This document shows, one piece after another, positions 6,612 through 14,206 of a stretch of 29,245 nt of DNA. A program made the position numbers and the translations under genes. Where the stretch lies: the NCBI GenBank assembly GCA_013694495.1, contig JACDCH010000305.1, positions 1-29,245 on the forward strand, written 5' to 3'. Below the pieces are notes generated by a model that saw nothing but the letters and a program-made list of their open reading frames with translations, made no database searches and had not been told where the DNA came from. The stretch's first letter is position 1. Each line of letters begins with the position of its first letter. The stretch comes from Acidimicrobiia bacterium. Lineage in GTDB: Bacteria > Actinomycetota > Acidimicrobiia > Acidimicrobiales > JACDCH01.

Positions 6612-6684
6612 CACCCCGTACGGGATTCGAACCCGTGTTGCCGGCGTGAGAGGCCGGTGTCCTAGGCCACTAGACGAACGGGGC
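6612..6684 (-). tRNA. tRNA-Glu (anticodon CTC)
   Basis: 73 nt forming a full cloverleaf: acceptor GCCCCGT/ACGGGGT (a G-U pair at the end), anticodon stem CCGGC/GCCGG with loop CTCTCAC giving anticodon CTC, and T arm ACGGG-TTCGAAT-CCCGT. Discriminator base G. The 3' CCA is not encoded. Confidence 0.95.
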
Positions 6685-6766
6685 AAGGAGCGCAGCAAGG
6701 TACCACCGGGCTCTGCGCAGCGGGAAAAGGAAGAGGGCGGACGGCGGGGGACGCCATGCTTCTGGC

Positions 6767-8068
6767 GTGGGTCGCTTCGGTCGTGACTTCGGGCTGTACT
6801 TCACCAGCCAGGTCGTCTCGCAGCTCGGCACGTCGTTCACGCAGTTCGCGCTGCCGCTCCTCGTGTTCAAGCTCACCGGGTCGGCCACCAACCTGGCCAT
6901 CACCACCGCGGCCACGTTCGTGCCCTACCTGCTGTTCGGGCTCGTGCTCGGCGCCGTTGCCGACCAGGTGGACCGCAAGCGGATGATGGTCGGCGTCGAT
7001 CTCGTCCGGGCCGGGGTCGTGGCCGTGCTCCCGATCCTGTCGGTGGCCGACCAGCTCGAGGTGTGGCACATCTACGTCGTCGCCTTCGCGCTCTCGACGG
7101 TCGGGATCCTGTTCGACTGCGGTGAGTTCGCGGCGGTGCCGAGCCTCGTGCCGAGCGACGACCTCGTCACGGCCAACGGCTGGATCATGGCGACGAACTC
7201 GGCGGGGCAGGTCCTGGGCCCGGTCGTGGCCGGCCTCCTGCTCGCCCTGGTGCCGGTCGCCCAGCTGCTGTTCGTCGACAGCGCGACCTTCCTGCTGTCG
7301 GCGCTGGCCCTCATGAGCATCCGGCGCAGCTTCAACACCGCTGACGCGCCGGCCGCCGACGACGGCGACGGGCCCGCTGCCGTAGGCCGGATCCGCTCGG
7401 TGTTCCGCGACGTCGGCGTCGGCCTGCGCTACGTGCTCGGCAACCCGGTCCTGCGGACCATCTCGTTGATGATGGCCATCATCAACTTCGTCGGCGTCAC
7501 GCAGGGCACGCAGCTCGTCCTGTTCGCCAAGGAGCGCCTGGCGGCCACCGACGCCGAGGTCGGCGTGCTCTACGCCGCCGGGTCGGCCGGTGTCGTGGTC
7601 GTCGGCCTCGCGGCCGGGGCCATCCGCCGGCGGCTGTCGTTCGTGGTCACCGCCCTCGGCGCCCTCGTCGTGTCCGGGCTGGCGCTGGCGGCGATGGGCC
7701 TCGTCCGCAGCTTCCCCGTAGCCCTCGTGCTGTGGGCTGCGGCGAGTGGCTTCGGCCTGCTGCTCAACATCAACACCGGCGCCCTGCGTCAGGCGATCGT
7801 CCCGCCCCACCTCTTCGGCCGGGTCATCAGCATCGCCGGCGTGCTGGCCTGGTCGGCCATCCCGCTGGGCGCGCTCGCCGGCGCGGCCGTCATCGAGGCC
7901 ACCGACGACATCGCCGCTGTGTACGTCGGGATCGGCCTGCTCACCGCTGTGATCGCCGCCGGGTTCGCCCTCAGCCCGATCCGCGAGGGCGACCGATACC
8001 TCGCGGCAGCCAAGGCGGCCGGCGCCGCCGCCGACGACGACGACGCTTCGCTCACCGCTGCACCCTGA
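6767..8068 (+). CDS. MFS transporter (EntS/MFS_3-type exporter)
   Basis: 433 residues with about 12 membrane segments, typical of the MFS group that includes the enterobactin exporter EntS and many drug exporters. Visible family marks are the first helix block YFTSQVVSQLGTSFTQFALPLL, the loop 2-3 motif GAVADQVDRKRMM (form of GxxxDRxGRR) and the cytoplasmic linker between helices 6 and 7 (about residues 190-220, acidic). The C-terminus is Ala/Asp-rich. The substrate cannot be inferred. GTG 6767 is the first in-frame start that keeps the conserved N-terminus; no Shine-Dalgarno is visible, and a weak CATGCT box ends 6 nt before it. It is convergent with the Rrf2 operon. Confidence 0.88.
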   Translation: MGRFGRDFGLYFTSQVVSQLGTSFTQFALPLLVFKLTGSATNLAITTAATFVPYLLFGLVLGAVADQVDRKRMMVGVDLVRAGVVAVLPILSVADQLEVWHIYVVAFALSTVGILFDCGEFAAVPSLVPSDDLVTANGWIMATNSAGQVLGPVVAGLLLALVPVAQLLFVDSATFLLSALALMSIRRSFNTADAPAADDGDGPAAVGRIRSVFRDVGVGLRYVLGNPVLRTISLMMAIINFVGVTQGTQLVLFAKERLAATDAEVGVLYAAGSAGVVVVGLAAGAIRRRLSFVVTALGALVVSGLALAAMGLVRSFPVALVLWAAASGFGLLLNINTGALRQAIVPPHLFGRVISIAGVLAWSAIPLGALAGAAVIEATDDIAAVYVGIGLLTAVIAAGFALSPIREGDRYLAAAKAAGAAADDDDASLTAAP

Positions 8069-8204
8069 CCAGGGCGGTCAACCCGACGCGCCACTCCCCG
8101 CAGGCGGGCTCGACGGTCGCCGGGGCCGTGGAGCCGAGCGGAACGGGCCGCCGGCGCTGCCGGGGCAGCCCGGTGGGCATTCCAGCGAGCGTACGGGTGT
8201 CCCG

Positions 8205-8639
8205 TCAGTCGGGAGCAGGCACCGGTCCGCTGCGCAGGGCCGCGACGGCGACCGCCAGGCCGACGGCGACGGCGAGGTAGAGGCCGCCGATCGACAGCGC
8301 CTGGTCGAGGCCCGAGCCGAGCAGGTCGGCGTGGAACGAGTGGTAGATCGCATGGGGCAGGGCGAGCACGGCCATGGCGGCGCCGGCCGTGACCACGAGC
8401 GGCCGCGACAGGGTCCACAGCGCGGCGACCACGACGACGGCCATGCCCAGGCTCCACGCCCCGACGTCGCGCACGAGGTGCTCGTTGAACGGGCCGTCGG
8501 TGGCCACCCACACGCGGCCGGCGCCGGGGAAGTCCTCGTAGAAGCTGCGGGGCGCCACCGTGGCCCAGAGGCCGACGCTGAGGTTCACGTAGGCGAGGTA
8601 CAGCAGCCCCGCCCGGAGCCAGATCGGGCGCCGGCTCAC
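8205..8639 (-). CDS. small four-helix membrane protein, third gene of Rrf2 operon
   Basis: 144 residues with four predicted membrane segments (around residues 9-27, 58-78, 82-102 and 112-137). A conserved-looking soluble segment lies between helices 1 and 2 (APRSFYEDFPGAGRVWVATDGPFNEHLVRDVG). I do not assign a family. The start is GTG 8639, which overlaps the TGA of the preceding dehydratase-like gene as GTGA, so translation is coupled and the product probably works with it. The last gene of the operon; no terminator with a T-run follows before the MFS gene. Confidence 0.75.
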   Translation of the reverse strand: MSRRPIWLRAGLLYLAYVNLSVGLWATVAPRSFYEDFPGAGRVWVATDGPFNEHLVRDVGAWSLGMAVVVVAALWTLSRPLVVTAGAAMAVLALPHAIYHSFHADLLGSGLDQALSIGGLYLAVAVGLAVAVAALRSGPVPAPD

Positions 8640-9580
8640 GACTGGCGCTCGCGGTGGGCGGCCGACACTGCCTTCAGCCCGACGGCCGCGTCCGGGTAGT
8701 TCGGCGCCCACCCGGTGGCGGTCCGGAACCGCTGCGACGAGATCCGCCGGCTGGCGGCCAGCACGTCGACCTTCTGGCCGCCGGCCTTCAACGCCAGCTT
8801 CGGCACGGACCGGTGCTTCCTGTCGATGCCGAAGGCCTCGAAGAATGCGGCGTTCCACTCGGCCTTCGTGATGGGCTCGTCGGCGACGTTGTAATAGCCG
8901 CCCGGCGCTCCGAGGGCGGCGACGATGGCGGTGGCGGCGTCGTCCACGTGGATCGACGGCTGGTACGCGTCCGGTGCGCCGAGCATCGGGCCGACGCCGA
9001 GCTTCGCCGCCGCCAGCCCCTCCTCGAGGGCCCGGGCGTCGTGGCTGTAGAAGAGACCGAAGCGGAGGGCGACGCCGACCCGGCCCTCCGCGTCGCCGGC
9101 ATCGTCGGCACCGAACGCCACGGCCGCGTCCTCGGCGGCCAGCGAGGCGGCGGCGAAGTTGTTGCGGTCGATCGGGCTGTCCTCATCGATCCAGCTGTCG
9201 CCCTGCGGGACGTAGAAGAAGCACACCGACTCCTTCACGAAGCGCCGCACGCCGGCCTCCCTCGCCGCGGTGCCGAGGATGGGCGTGCCCTCGCGGCGGA
9301 GGCGGTCGTTCATGGCCCAGGCCTTGGTCCGCCACCCCTTCCTGACCGGCGGGATGCTCGTCGCCATGTGTACGACGGCGTCGGCACCATCGACCGCGGT
9401 GCGCACCGAGGCCGGGTCGAAGAGGTCGACCCCCTGGAGCGGTTCGGCGCCCTGCGCCCGGAGTTGCGCCGCCTTCTCCGGCGAGCGGGCGACCCCGTGC
9501 ACTTCGTGGCCGGCGGCAACGAGGCGGGGGACGGTCGCCCGCCCGAGCACACCCGTGGCGCCGGCGATGAAGATCTTCAT
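8636..9580 (-). CDS. NAD(P)-binding epimerase/dehydratase-like protein, catalytic Tyr/Lys not conserved
   Basis: 314 residues of the extended short-chain dehydrogenase fold. The nucleotide-binding motif GATGVLG is at residues 7-13, followed by the usual VVHMAT block near residue 69. Where the family carries the catalytic YxxxK (then a helix with Ala-Ala-Glu) this protein reads NFAAASLAAED: Phe142 and Ser146 stand in place of Tyr and Lys. It may therefore bind NAD(P) without normal dehydrogenase chemistry, as NmrA-like sensor proteins do, or use other residues. ATG 9580 has a strong ribosome binding site (GGGAGGAAGGG) and overlaps the stop of the Rrf2 gene as ATGA. The gene thus sits in the middle of a three-gene overlapping operon. 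Confidence 0.85.
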   Translation of the reverse strand: MKIFIAGATGVLGRATVPRLVAAGHEVHGVARSPEKAAQLRAQGAEPLQGVDLFDPASVRTAVDGADAVVHMATSIPPVRKGWRTKAWAMNDRLRREGTPILGTAAREAGVRRFVKESVCFFYVPQGDSWIDEDSPIDRNNFAAASLAAEDAAVAFGADDAGDAEGRVGVALRFGLFYSHDARALEEGLAAAKLGVGPMLGAPDAYQPSIHVDDAATAIVAALGAPGGYYNVADEPITKAEWNAAFFEAFGIDRKHRSVPKLALKAGGQKVDVLAASRRISSQRFRTATGWAPNYPDAAVGLKAVSAAHRERQS

Positions 9581-10086
9581 GAGCCCTTCCTCCCTCTGAT
9601 GGTCACTGCTTGGAACCAGGCCGCCGCCTTCTCCGCGGTCTGCGGCGAGATCGCGCCGGCGACGTGCACCGCCAGGTCGTGGATCGACGTGGCCGCCAGC
9701 TCTGCTCGCCACGCTGCGTCGGCGCGATCCATGACGACGTGGATGCCGCACGGGGTCGGGTAGTGCCGGGCCGGGAGGCCGCCGGCGGGCCCGCGCCGGC
9801 GGATCTCCGTGCACGTGAACGCAGGCGTCGGCCCGTCGATCGCCTCGACGACGTCGAGCATGGTGATGTCGCGGGCTGGCCGGGCCAGGCGGAAGCCGCC
9901 CTTCGGGCCGGAAACGGACTCGAGGATCCCGGCCCGGGTCAGCGACTGCAGGTGCTTCGTGAGGTACGGGCCCGGCACGCCGTGGTACTCGGCCAACCGG
10001 CTGCCCGGGAGGCACACGTCGGGCGGGATGGCGGCGAGCAGCGTGCAGCAGTGCACCGTCCACTCGACGCCTTCCGACAGCCGCAT
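9577..10086 (-). CDS. Rrf2 family transcriptional regulator
   Basis: 169 residues. The N-terminal MRLSEGVEWTVHCCTLLAAIP and the winged-helix block LPGSRLAEYHGVPGPYLTKHLQSLTRAGILESVSGPKGGFRLARP are diagnostic of Rrf2 proteins (relatives of IscR, NsrR, CymR and RsrR), which often sense redox state or NO through a Fe-S cluster. Only two cysteines lie in the usual cluster region (FTCTE and TPCGI), not the three of NsrR or IscR, and a HCC pair lies near residue 13, so cluster binding is uncertain. ATG 10086 is supported by the family start and by a TACTGT -10 box 6 nt upstream (leaderless). Palindromes in its promoter suggest autoregulation. It overlaps the next gene by 4 nt. Confidence 0.9.
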   Translation of the reverse strand: MRLSEGVEWTVHCCTLLAAIPPDVCLPGSRLAEYHGVPGPYLTKHLQSLTRAGILESVSGPKGGFRLARPARDITMLDVVEAIDGPTPAFTCTEIRRRGPAGGLPARHYPTPCGIHVVMDRADAAWRAELAATSIHDLAVHVAGAISPQTAEKAAAWFQAVTIRGRKGS

Positions 10087-10092
10087 ATCCGG

Positions 10093-10120
10093 ACAGTAGA
10101 TATCCCGGATAACTGATATC
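10093..10120 (-). promoter_or_regulatory. Rrf2 promoter with overlapping palindromes
   Basis: On the minus strand a TACTGT -10 box (10093-10098) ends 6 nt before ATG 10086. Directly upstream are the palindrome TATCC-C-GGATA (10101-10111) and two GATATC palindromes (10099-10104 and 10115-10120) spaced symmetrically by 10 bp. A dimeric regulator bound here would cover the promoter, so autoregulation by the Rrf2 protein is a reasonable inference. Confidence 0.5.
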
Positions 10121-10178
10121 AAGGTTTACCTTCCCACTACCCGTCCATAGGTTTGCCTACCGAATGGGGACGGTTCCC

Positions 10179-10193
10179 TACACTGTCCAGTGT
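10179..10193 (+). promoter_or_regulatory. -10 box and inverted repeat at start of acyltransferase fusion gene
   Basis: TACACT (10179-10184) ends 7 nt before GTG 10192, the arrangement of a leaderless gene. It is part of a perfect inverted repeat ACACTG-TC-CAGTGT (10180-10193) that covers the -10 box and the start codon, so a bound protein would block initiation. Confidence 0.45.
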
Positions 10194-12705
10194 GAAGGAG
10201 ACCAGCACAGACGGCGCCCCGCCCTTCGCCACCGACCTGACGACGTGGGGCGACCGCACCGCGATCGTCACGGGCGAGCAGCGGTTGACGTACGCCCAGC
10301 TCGACGTGCTGGTCGAGGCGCGGGCCGCCGAGCTCGGCCCCGCTCGTCGCCTCGTGCTGCTGGCGGCGTCCAACACCCTCGAGTTCGTCGTCACGTACCT
10401 CGGCGCACTCCGGGGCGGCCACGCCGTGCTCCTCGCCGCCGCCGGGGCGCCGGACCACCTCGCCGACCTCACGGCGCGCTACGACCCCGACGTCGTCGCC
10501 CTCGACCCCACCCGGTCGACGGCGCTGGACGAGCGCCGTCCGGGTACGGCCCACGAGCTGCACCCCGAGCTCGCGGTCCTGCTCTCGACGTCGGGGAGCA
10601 CCGGCTCCTCGAAGCTCGTCCGGCTCTCCCAGGAGAACGTCGACAGCAACGCGCGGTCGATCGCCACCTACCTCGGGCTCGCGCCCGACGACCTGGCGGC
10701 GACGACGCTCCCGCCGCAGTACTGCTACGGCCTGTCGGTCATCAACAGCCACCTCGCGGCGGGCGCCGGCCTGCTCCTCACGTCGCGCTCGGTGGTCGAC
10801 CGTTGCTTCTGGGCCGACTTCGATCGAGCCGGCGCCACCAGCTTCGCCGGCGTCCCGCACACGTTCGAGCTGCTCGACCGCAGCGGGTTCGGCGACCTGG
10901 CGCGGCCGAGCCTGCGCTACGTGACGCAGGCCGGGGGTCGGATGGCCCCCGAGGTCGTGCGGAAGTATGCCCGGCTCGGGCGTCGCGACGGGTGGGACCT
11001 CGTGGTCATGTACGGCCAGACCGAGGCCACCGCCCGCATCGCCTACCTCCCGCCGGCCCTGGCGCTCCAGCGGCCCGAGGCCATCGGCGTCGCCATCCCG
11101 GGCGGCGAGCTCACGATCGAGCCGGTCGACGGCGCCGCGCCCGGCGCGGGCGAGCTCACCTACCGCGGGCCGAACGTCATGCTCGGCTACGCCGAGGGGC
11201 CGGCCGACCTGGCCCGCGGCCGGGACGTGCACGTCCTCCGCACCGGCGACCTGGCCCGCCAGGGCGGCGACGGCCTGTTCGAGGTGATCGGCCGCCGCAG
11301 CCGCTTCGTCAAGCTGTTCGGCCTGCGCGTCGACCTCGACGAGGTGGAGCGGCAGCTGCGCCAGCGCGGCATCGACGCCCTGTGCGCCGGCGACGACGCC
11401 GGCCTGGCCGTGGCCACCACTGCCGCGGTCGACGTCACGCACCTGGCGGGCCATACGGCGGTCGAGCTCGGCCTGCCCCGCTCGTCGGTCGCGGCGATCG
11501 CCGTCGACGCCCTCCCCCGCCTCACCAACGGCAAGCCCGACCACCGCGCGGTCCTCGAGCTCGCCCGCCAGGAACCCCGACGGCGTCCGGCCGGGGCGGG
11601 CGTGGCCGAGCTCTTCGCCCGCACCCTGGGGCTGGACGCCGTCGCCGACGACGACACCTTCGTGTCCTGCGGGGGCGACTCGCTCTCGTACGTGGAGCTC
11701 TCCGTCCAGCTGGAGCGGACGCTCGGCCACCTGCCGGCGAACTGGCACGTGACCCCGGTCGGCGCGCTGCGCGCCCAGGCCCGACGCCCCCTCCGGCGGT
11801 CCGGGACCATCGAGACGAACGTGGCCGTGCGGGCCCTCGCCATCCTCGCCGTGGTGGCCCACCACACCGGCGCCTTCGTCGTGCCCGGCGGCGCCCACCT
11901 CCTCCTCGCCGTCGCCGGGTTCAACTTCGCCCGCTTCAGCCTCGACGCAGGCCGGTGGCGACGCGGCGCGGCGCGCATCGCGGTGCCGACGGTTGCGTGG
12001 CTGGCGGTCGTCGCGGCCACGAGCGACGACTTCAGCATCGCCCATGCGCTGCTGGTGAACGGCTGGCTGGGCGACGCCGACCGCTCCGAGTACTGGTTCA
12101 CCGAGGCGCTGCTGCCGATCGTCCTCGGGTTCGGGTACCTCGCCTCGCGGCGCAGCGTGGCCCGGACGCTGGCCCGCCACCCCTTCTGGTTCCCGGTGAG
12201 CGTCACCGTGGCCGCCCTCGCCGTGCGCTTCGACCTCGATCCGCTGCCCGACCTCAGCTACCGCATCTTCCGACCCCACGAGATCGCCTGGCTCTTCGGC
12301 ATCGGGTGGGCGGCGGCCTCGGCGCGCACGTCGGGCCAGCGGCTGGTGGTGTCCGGGCTCGTCGCCGTCGCCGTCCCGGGGTTCTTCGGCCGGGCCGACC
12401 AGGAGTGGGTCGTCGCCCTCGGGCTGCTGGCGCTCGTGTGGGTGGCGGCGGTCCCCATCCTGCGCCCGCTCGACCGGGCCGCGAGCATGCTGGCGGCGGC
12501 GTCGCTGTACGTGTACCTCACGCACTGGCAGGTGTTCCCGCCGCTGCTCCGCACGTTCGGGGCGCCCGTCGCCGTGACCGGGTCGCTGCTGGTCGGGATC
12601 GGGGTGGCCTGGGTGGTCGGCTCGGGCCGGCGGTTCAGGCCGTGGGCAGCGAGAACACGCGCGCGAAATGGCGCTGCGTCCTCGCGCTCCCCTTCGTTCG
12701 CCTGA
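10192..12705 (+). CDS. tridomain adenylation-carrier-membrane acyltransferase fusion protein
   Basis: 837 residues in three parts. Residues ~5-465 form an adenylate-forming domain: STSGSTGSSK (132-141), YGQTEA (274-279), TGDLA (351-355), GRRSRFVKLFG and the C-terminal lysine of LTNGK (448). Residues ~470-530 are a phosphopantetheine carrier with FVSCGGDSLSYVEL, attachment Ser497. Residues ~545-815 are a hydrophobic block like the acyltransferase-3 membrane family, with the R-x10-H start VRALAILAVVAHHTG. Inferred action: activate a carboxylic acid with ATP, load it on the carrier and pass it across or onto a membrane-bound acceptor such as a sugar or lipid, in the manner of DltA-DltC plus an acyltransferase but in one chain. 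Substrate and acceptor are unknown. GTG 10192 fits a leaderless start. The last 23 codons overlap the convergent HxlR gene. Confidence 0.85.
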   Translation: MKETSTDGAPPFATDLTTWGDRTAIVTGEQRLTYAQLDVLVEARAAELGPARRLVLLAASNTLEFVVTYLGALRGGHAVLLAAAGAPDHLADLTARYDPDVVALDPTRSTALDERRPGTAHELHPELAVLLSTSGSTGSSKLVRLSQENVDSNARSIATYLGLAPDDLAATTLPPQYCYGLSVINSHLAAGAGLLLTSRSVVDRCFWADFDRAGATSFAGVPHTFELLDRSGFGDLARPSLRYVTQAGGRMAPEVVRKYARLGRRDGWDLVVMYGQTEATARIAYLPPALALQRPEAIGVAIPGGELTIEPVDGAAPGAGELTYRGPNVMLGYAEGPADLARGRDVHVLRTGDLARQGGDGLFEVIGRRSRFVKLFGLRVDLDEVERQLRQRGIDALCAGDDAGLAVATTAAVDVTHLAGHTAVELGLPRSSVAAIAVDALPRLTNGKPDHRAVLELARQEPRRRPAGAGVAELFARTLGLDAVADDDTFVSCGGDSLSYVELSVQLERTLGHLPANWHVTPVGALRAQARRPLRRSGTIETNVAVRALAILAVVAHHTGAFVVPGGAHLLLAVAGFNFARFSLDAGRWRRGAARIAVPTVAWLAVVAATSDDFSIAHALLVNGWLGDADRSEYWFTEALLPIVLGFGYLASRRSVARTLARHPFWFPVSVTVAALAVRFDLDPLPDLSYRIFRPHEIAWLFGIGWAAASARTSGQRLVVSGLVAVAVPGFFGRADQEWVVALGLLALVWVAAVPILRPLDRAASMLAAASLYVYLTHWQVFPPLLRTFGAPVAVTGSLLVGIGVAWVVGSGRRFRPWAARTRARNGAASSRSPSFA

Positions 12706-13288
12706 TCACACCCGCGTCGACGAGGTCGTCGAGCGTCTGCCCGCCCTGGCGCGCCGCGACGAACGCCCAGGATGGTCCGTCGAGGACGAGGTCGGCCTCG
12801 CCCTTGCCGTCGGGCCGCTCGCCCGGCACCGACGACAGCCAGAAGCGCAGCCCGTCGATCTCGAGCACGTAGCGCTCCTCGATCCCGGCCGCGGCGGCGC
12901 GGTCGTAGAAGGGGATGTAGCTGGCCCCTACCACGGTGACCGGCTCGAGAGGGCTCGACGGGCCGACCTCCTCGAGCTCGGGGAACCCCCACCGGGCCAG
13001 GGCCCGGATGATGGGCAGCGCCTCGCGCCCGCGCGGGGTGAGGACGTACACGGTGCGGGCGGCCGGCGGTGGGAGGTCCTTCGTGGTGACGACACCGGCG
13101 GCGACGAGCGCCTTGAGCCGGGCCGAAAGCACGTTCGGGGGGATGCCGACGATCGCCCGCTTGAGGTCGGTGAACCGCTGCTCGCCGAGCGCGAGGTCGC
13201 GCACGATCAGCAGGGTCCAGCGGTCGCCGAGGACGTCGAGGGCCCGGGCGATCGGGCAGAGCATCTCGTAGGCAGAGGTCGCCGGCAT
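12635..13288 (-). CDS. HxlR family transcriptional regulator with C-terminal extension
   Basis: 217 residues. Residues 1-100 are an HxlR winged helix: YEMLCPIARALDVLGDRWTLLIVRDLALGEQRFTDLKRAIVGIPPNVLSARLKAL, with the Cys near residue 9 that is typical of HxlR sensors. The remaining ~115 residues are an added domain (VVGASYIPFYDRAAAAGIEERYVLEIDGLRFWLS ... DLVLDGPSWAFVAAR) that resembles a small ligand-binding or sterol-carrier-like fold; I infer it binds an effector. ATG 13288 has a TACGGT -10 box 7 nt upstream. It is divergent from the 136-residue protein at 13375 and convergent with the fusion enzyme, whose end it overlaps by 71 bp. Confidence 0.88.
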   Translation of the reverse strand: MPATSAYEMLCPIARALDVLGDRWTLLIVRDLALGEQRFTDLKRAIVGIPPNVLSARLKALVAAGVVTTKDLPPPAARTVYVLTPRGREALPIIRALARWGFPELEEVGPSSPLEPVTVVGASYIPFYDRAAAAGIEERYVLEIDGLRFWLSSVPGERPDGKGEADLVLDGPSWAFVAARQGGQTLDDLVDAGVIRRTKGSARTQRHFARVFSLPTA

Positions 13289-13295
13289 CACCCAC

Positions 13296-13366
13296 ACCGT
13301 AGCCGATCGTCGTTCGACGCGTGAACCATCTACTACATCTTGACAACCAGTCCGTCTCGTGACACT
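13296..13366. promoter_or_regulatory. divergent promoters between HxlR gene and 13375 gene
   Basis: Minus strand: TACGGT (13296-13301) ends 7 nt before ATG 13288. Plus strand: a consensus -35 TTGACA (13340-13345) followed by GACACT (13361-13366, 15-bp spacing), which ends 8 nt before ATG 13375. Both starts would be leaderless or nearly so. The HxlR protein could regulate both genes from this gap. Confidence 0.5.
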
Positions 13367-13374
13367 ACTGAGCC

Positions 13375-13785
13375 ATGGCGAACCCCCAGAGCGTGCTCCC
13401 CGACCGCACCGTTGGCGCCGCGCACTGCGCCCGCCGGGCGCGCGACCTCTCCTTCGCCCGTCGGCTCGACATGCCGCTCGAGCTCGCCGTCGAGCGGCTC
13501 GACGCCCTACTCGCGCCGGCGACCCCTGAGGTCCCTGTCGCGCTCGGGCGGAGCACGATGGTGCGGCGGGCCGCCGGCTCGGCCGAGGGCCAGAGCTTCG
13601 ACGTCCTCCTCGGCCGCGGCTCGGCGCGTCGGCCGGTGCCCATGGAGCTCCGTGTCGGCCGGTGGTCGACGGCGTCCGACACCGCGCTCGATCTGCAGCC
13701 CCGCCGCGACGTGCGCCCGTCCGCCCGATACTTCGCCGAGGGCCACGGGCTCCTCGACGCGCTCGAAGCCCTCCTCCTGCGCTGA
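13375..13785 (+). CDS. protein of unknown function (136 aa)
   Basis: No family recognised. The protein is soluble, Arg- and Leu-rich, without signal peptide or membrane segment. A helical N-terminal half (AHCARRARDLSFARRLDMPLELAVERLDALL) is followed by a strand-rich middle (PVPMELRVGRWSTASDTALDLQPRRDVRPSARYF) and a C-terminal helix. The mid-part resembles a small polyketide-cyclase or SRPBCC-like sheet only loosely. Divergent transcription from the HxlR regulator suggests it is a target of that regulator. ATG 13375 agrees with the promoter boxes upstream. Confidence 0.65.
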   Translation: MANPQSVLPDRTVGAAHCARRARDLSFARRLDMPLELAVERLDALLAPATPEVPVALGRSTMVRRAAGSAEGQSFDVLLGRGSARRPVPMELRVGRWSTASDTALDLQPRRDVRPSARYFAEGHGLLDALEALLLR

Positions 13786-13913
13786 CCCAGCCCGGGCCGG
13801 TCTGGTAGGGCGACCGAGGCGGTCGCAACGCCGAGCAAGGCCGCAGCCAAGGCGGGGAAGGCCGAAGCCCACCGAGGCCGGCGACAGCACGGCGGGCGGT
13901 CCGGGCGGGCCGG

Positions 13914-13938
13914 GCTGACGGTCGGCTGCGCCGTCAGC
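13914..13938 (-). terminator. hairpin at end of small acidic gene
   Basis: GCTGACGG (13914-13921) pairs with CCGTCAGC (13931-13938) around a 9-base loop and includes the stop codon of the minus-strand gene. No T-tract. It could serve either convergent gene. Confidence 0.45.
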
Positions 13939-14143
13939 GCTCGGCGGCACCCGGGGCCGGCGCCTGGGGCGGCGCGTTCGGGTCGGGGAATTCGCCGCCG
14001 CCCATCACCGCATCGGCACCGGCGGCGTCCTGGGCGATCACCGTCTCCGCTACGCCGTCCTCGTCCATGTCGAGCGGCTCGCTCATCCGGTGGTCGTCGG
14101 GCTCCTGCTGGTAGCCGACCTCACGCTCGTTCGGGGTTGCCAT
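13934..14143 (-). CDS. small acidic protein of unknown function
   Basis: 69 residues, rich in Asp, Glu, Ala and Pro and probably mostly disordered (REVGYQQEPDDHRMSEPLDM, DEDGVAETVIAQDAAGADAV, then a Pro/Ala tail). No family recognised. ATG 14143 has a TAGGGC hexamer 6 nt upstream, fitting a leaderless start. It is divergent from the reductase gene at 14207. Confidence 0.5.
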   Translation of the reverse strand: MATPNEREVGYQQEPDDHRMSEPLDMDEDGVAETVIAQDAAGADAVMGGGEFPDPNAPPQAPAPGAAER

Positions 14144-14206
14144 CCGCACGCCCTACCCGGCCGGCACCGATCGCAACGGAGGCGCGGCGCGCCAGGCTGG
14201 TGCCCG

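Noticed and set aside
8052..8180. 42-codon minus-strand frame between the MFS gene and the membrane-protein gene
   Set aside because: It overlaps the MFS 3' end, has no ribosome binding site, and its Arg/Pro-rich product has no protein-like pattern.
10126..12525. Very long open frame on the minus strand opposite the adenylation-acyltransferase gene
   Set aside because: Its product is Arg/Gly/Glu-rich low-complexity sequence without motifs. It is the expected antisense shadow of a GC-rich gene with clear domains on the plus strand.
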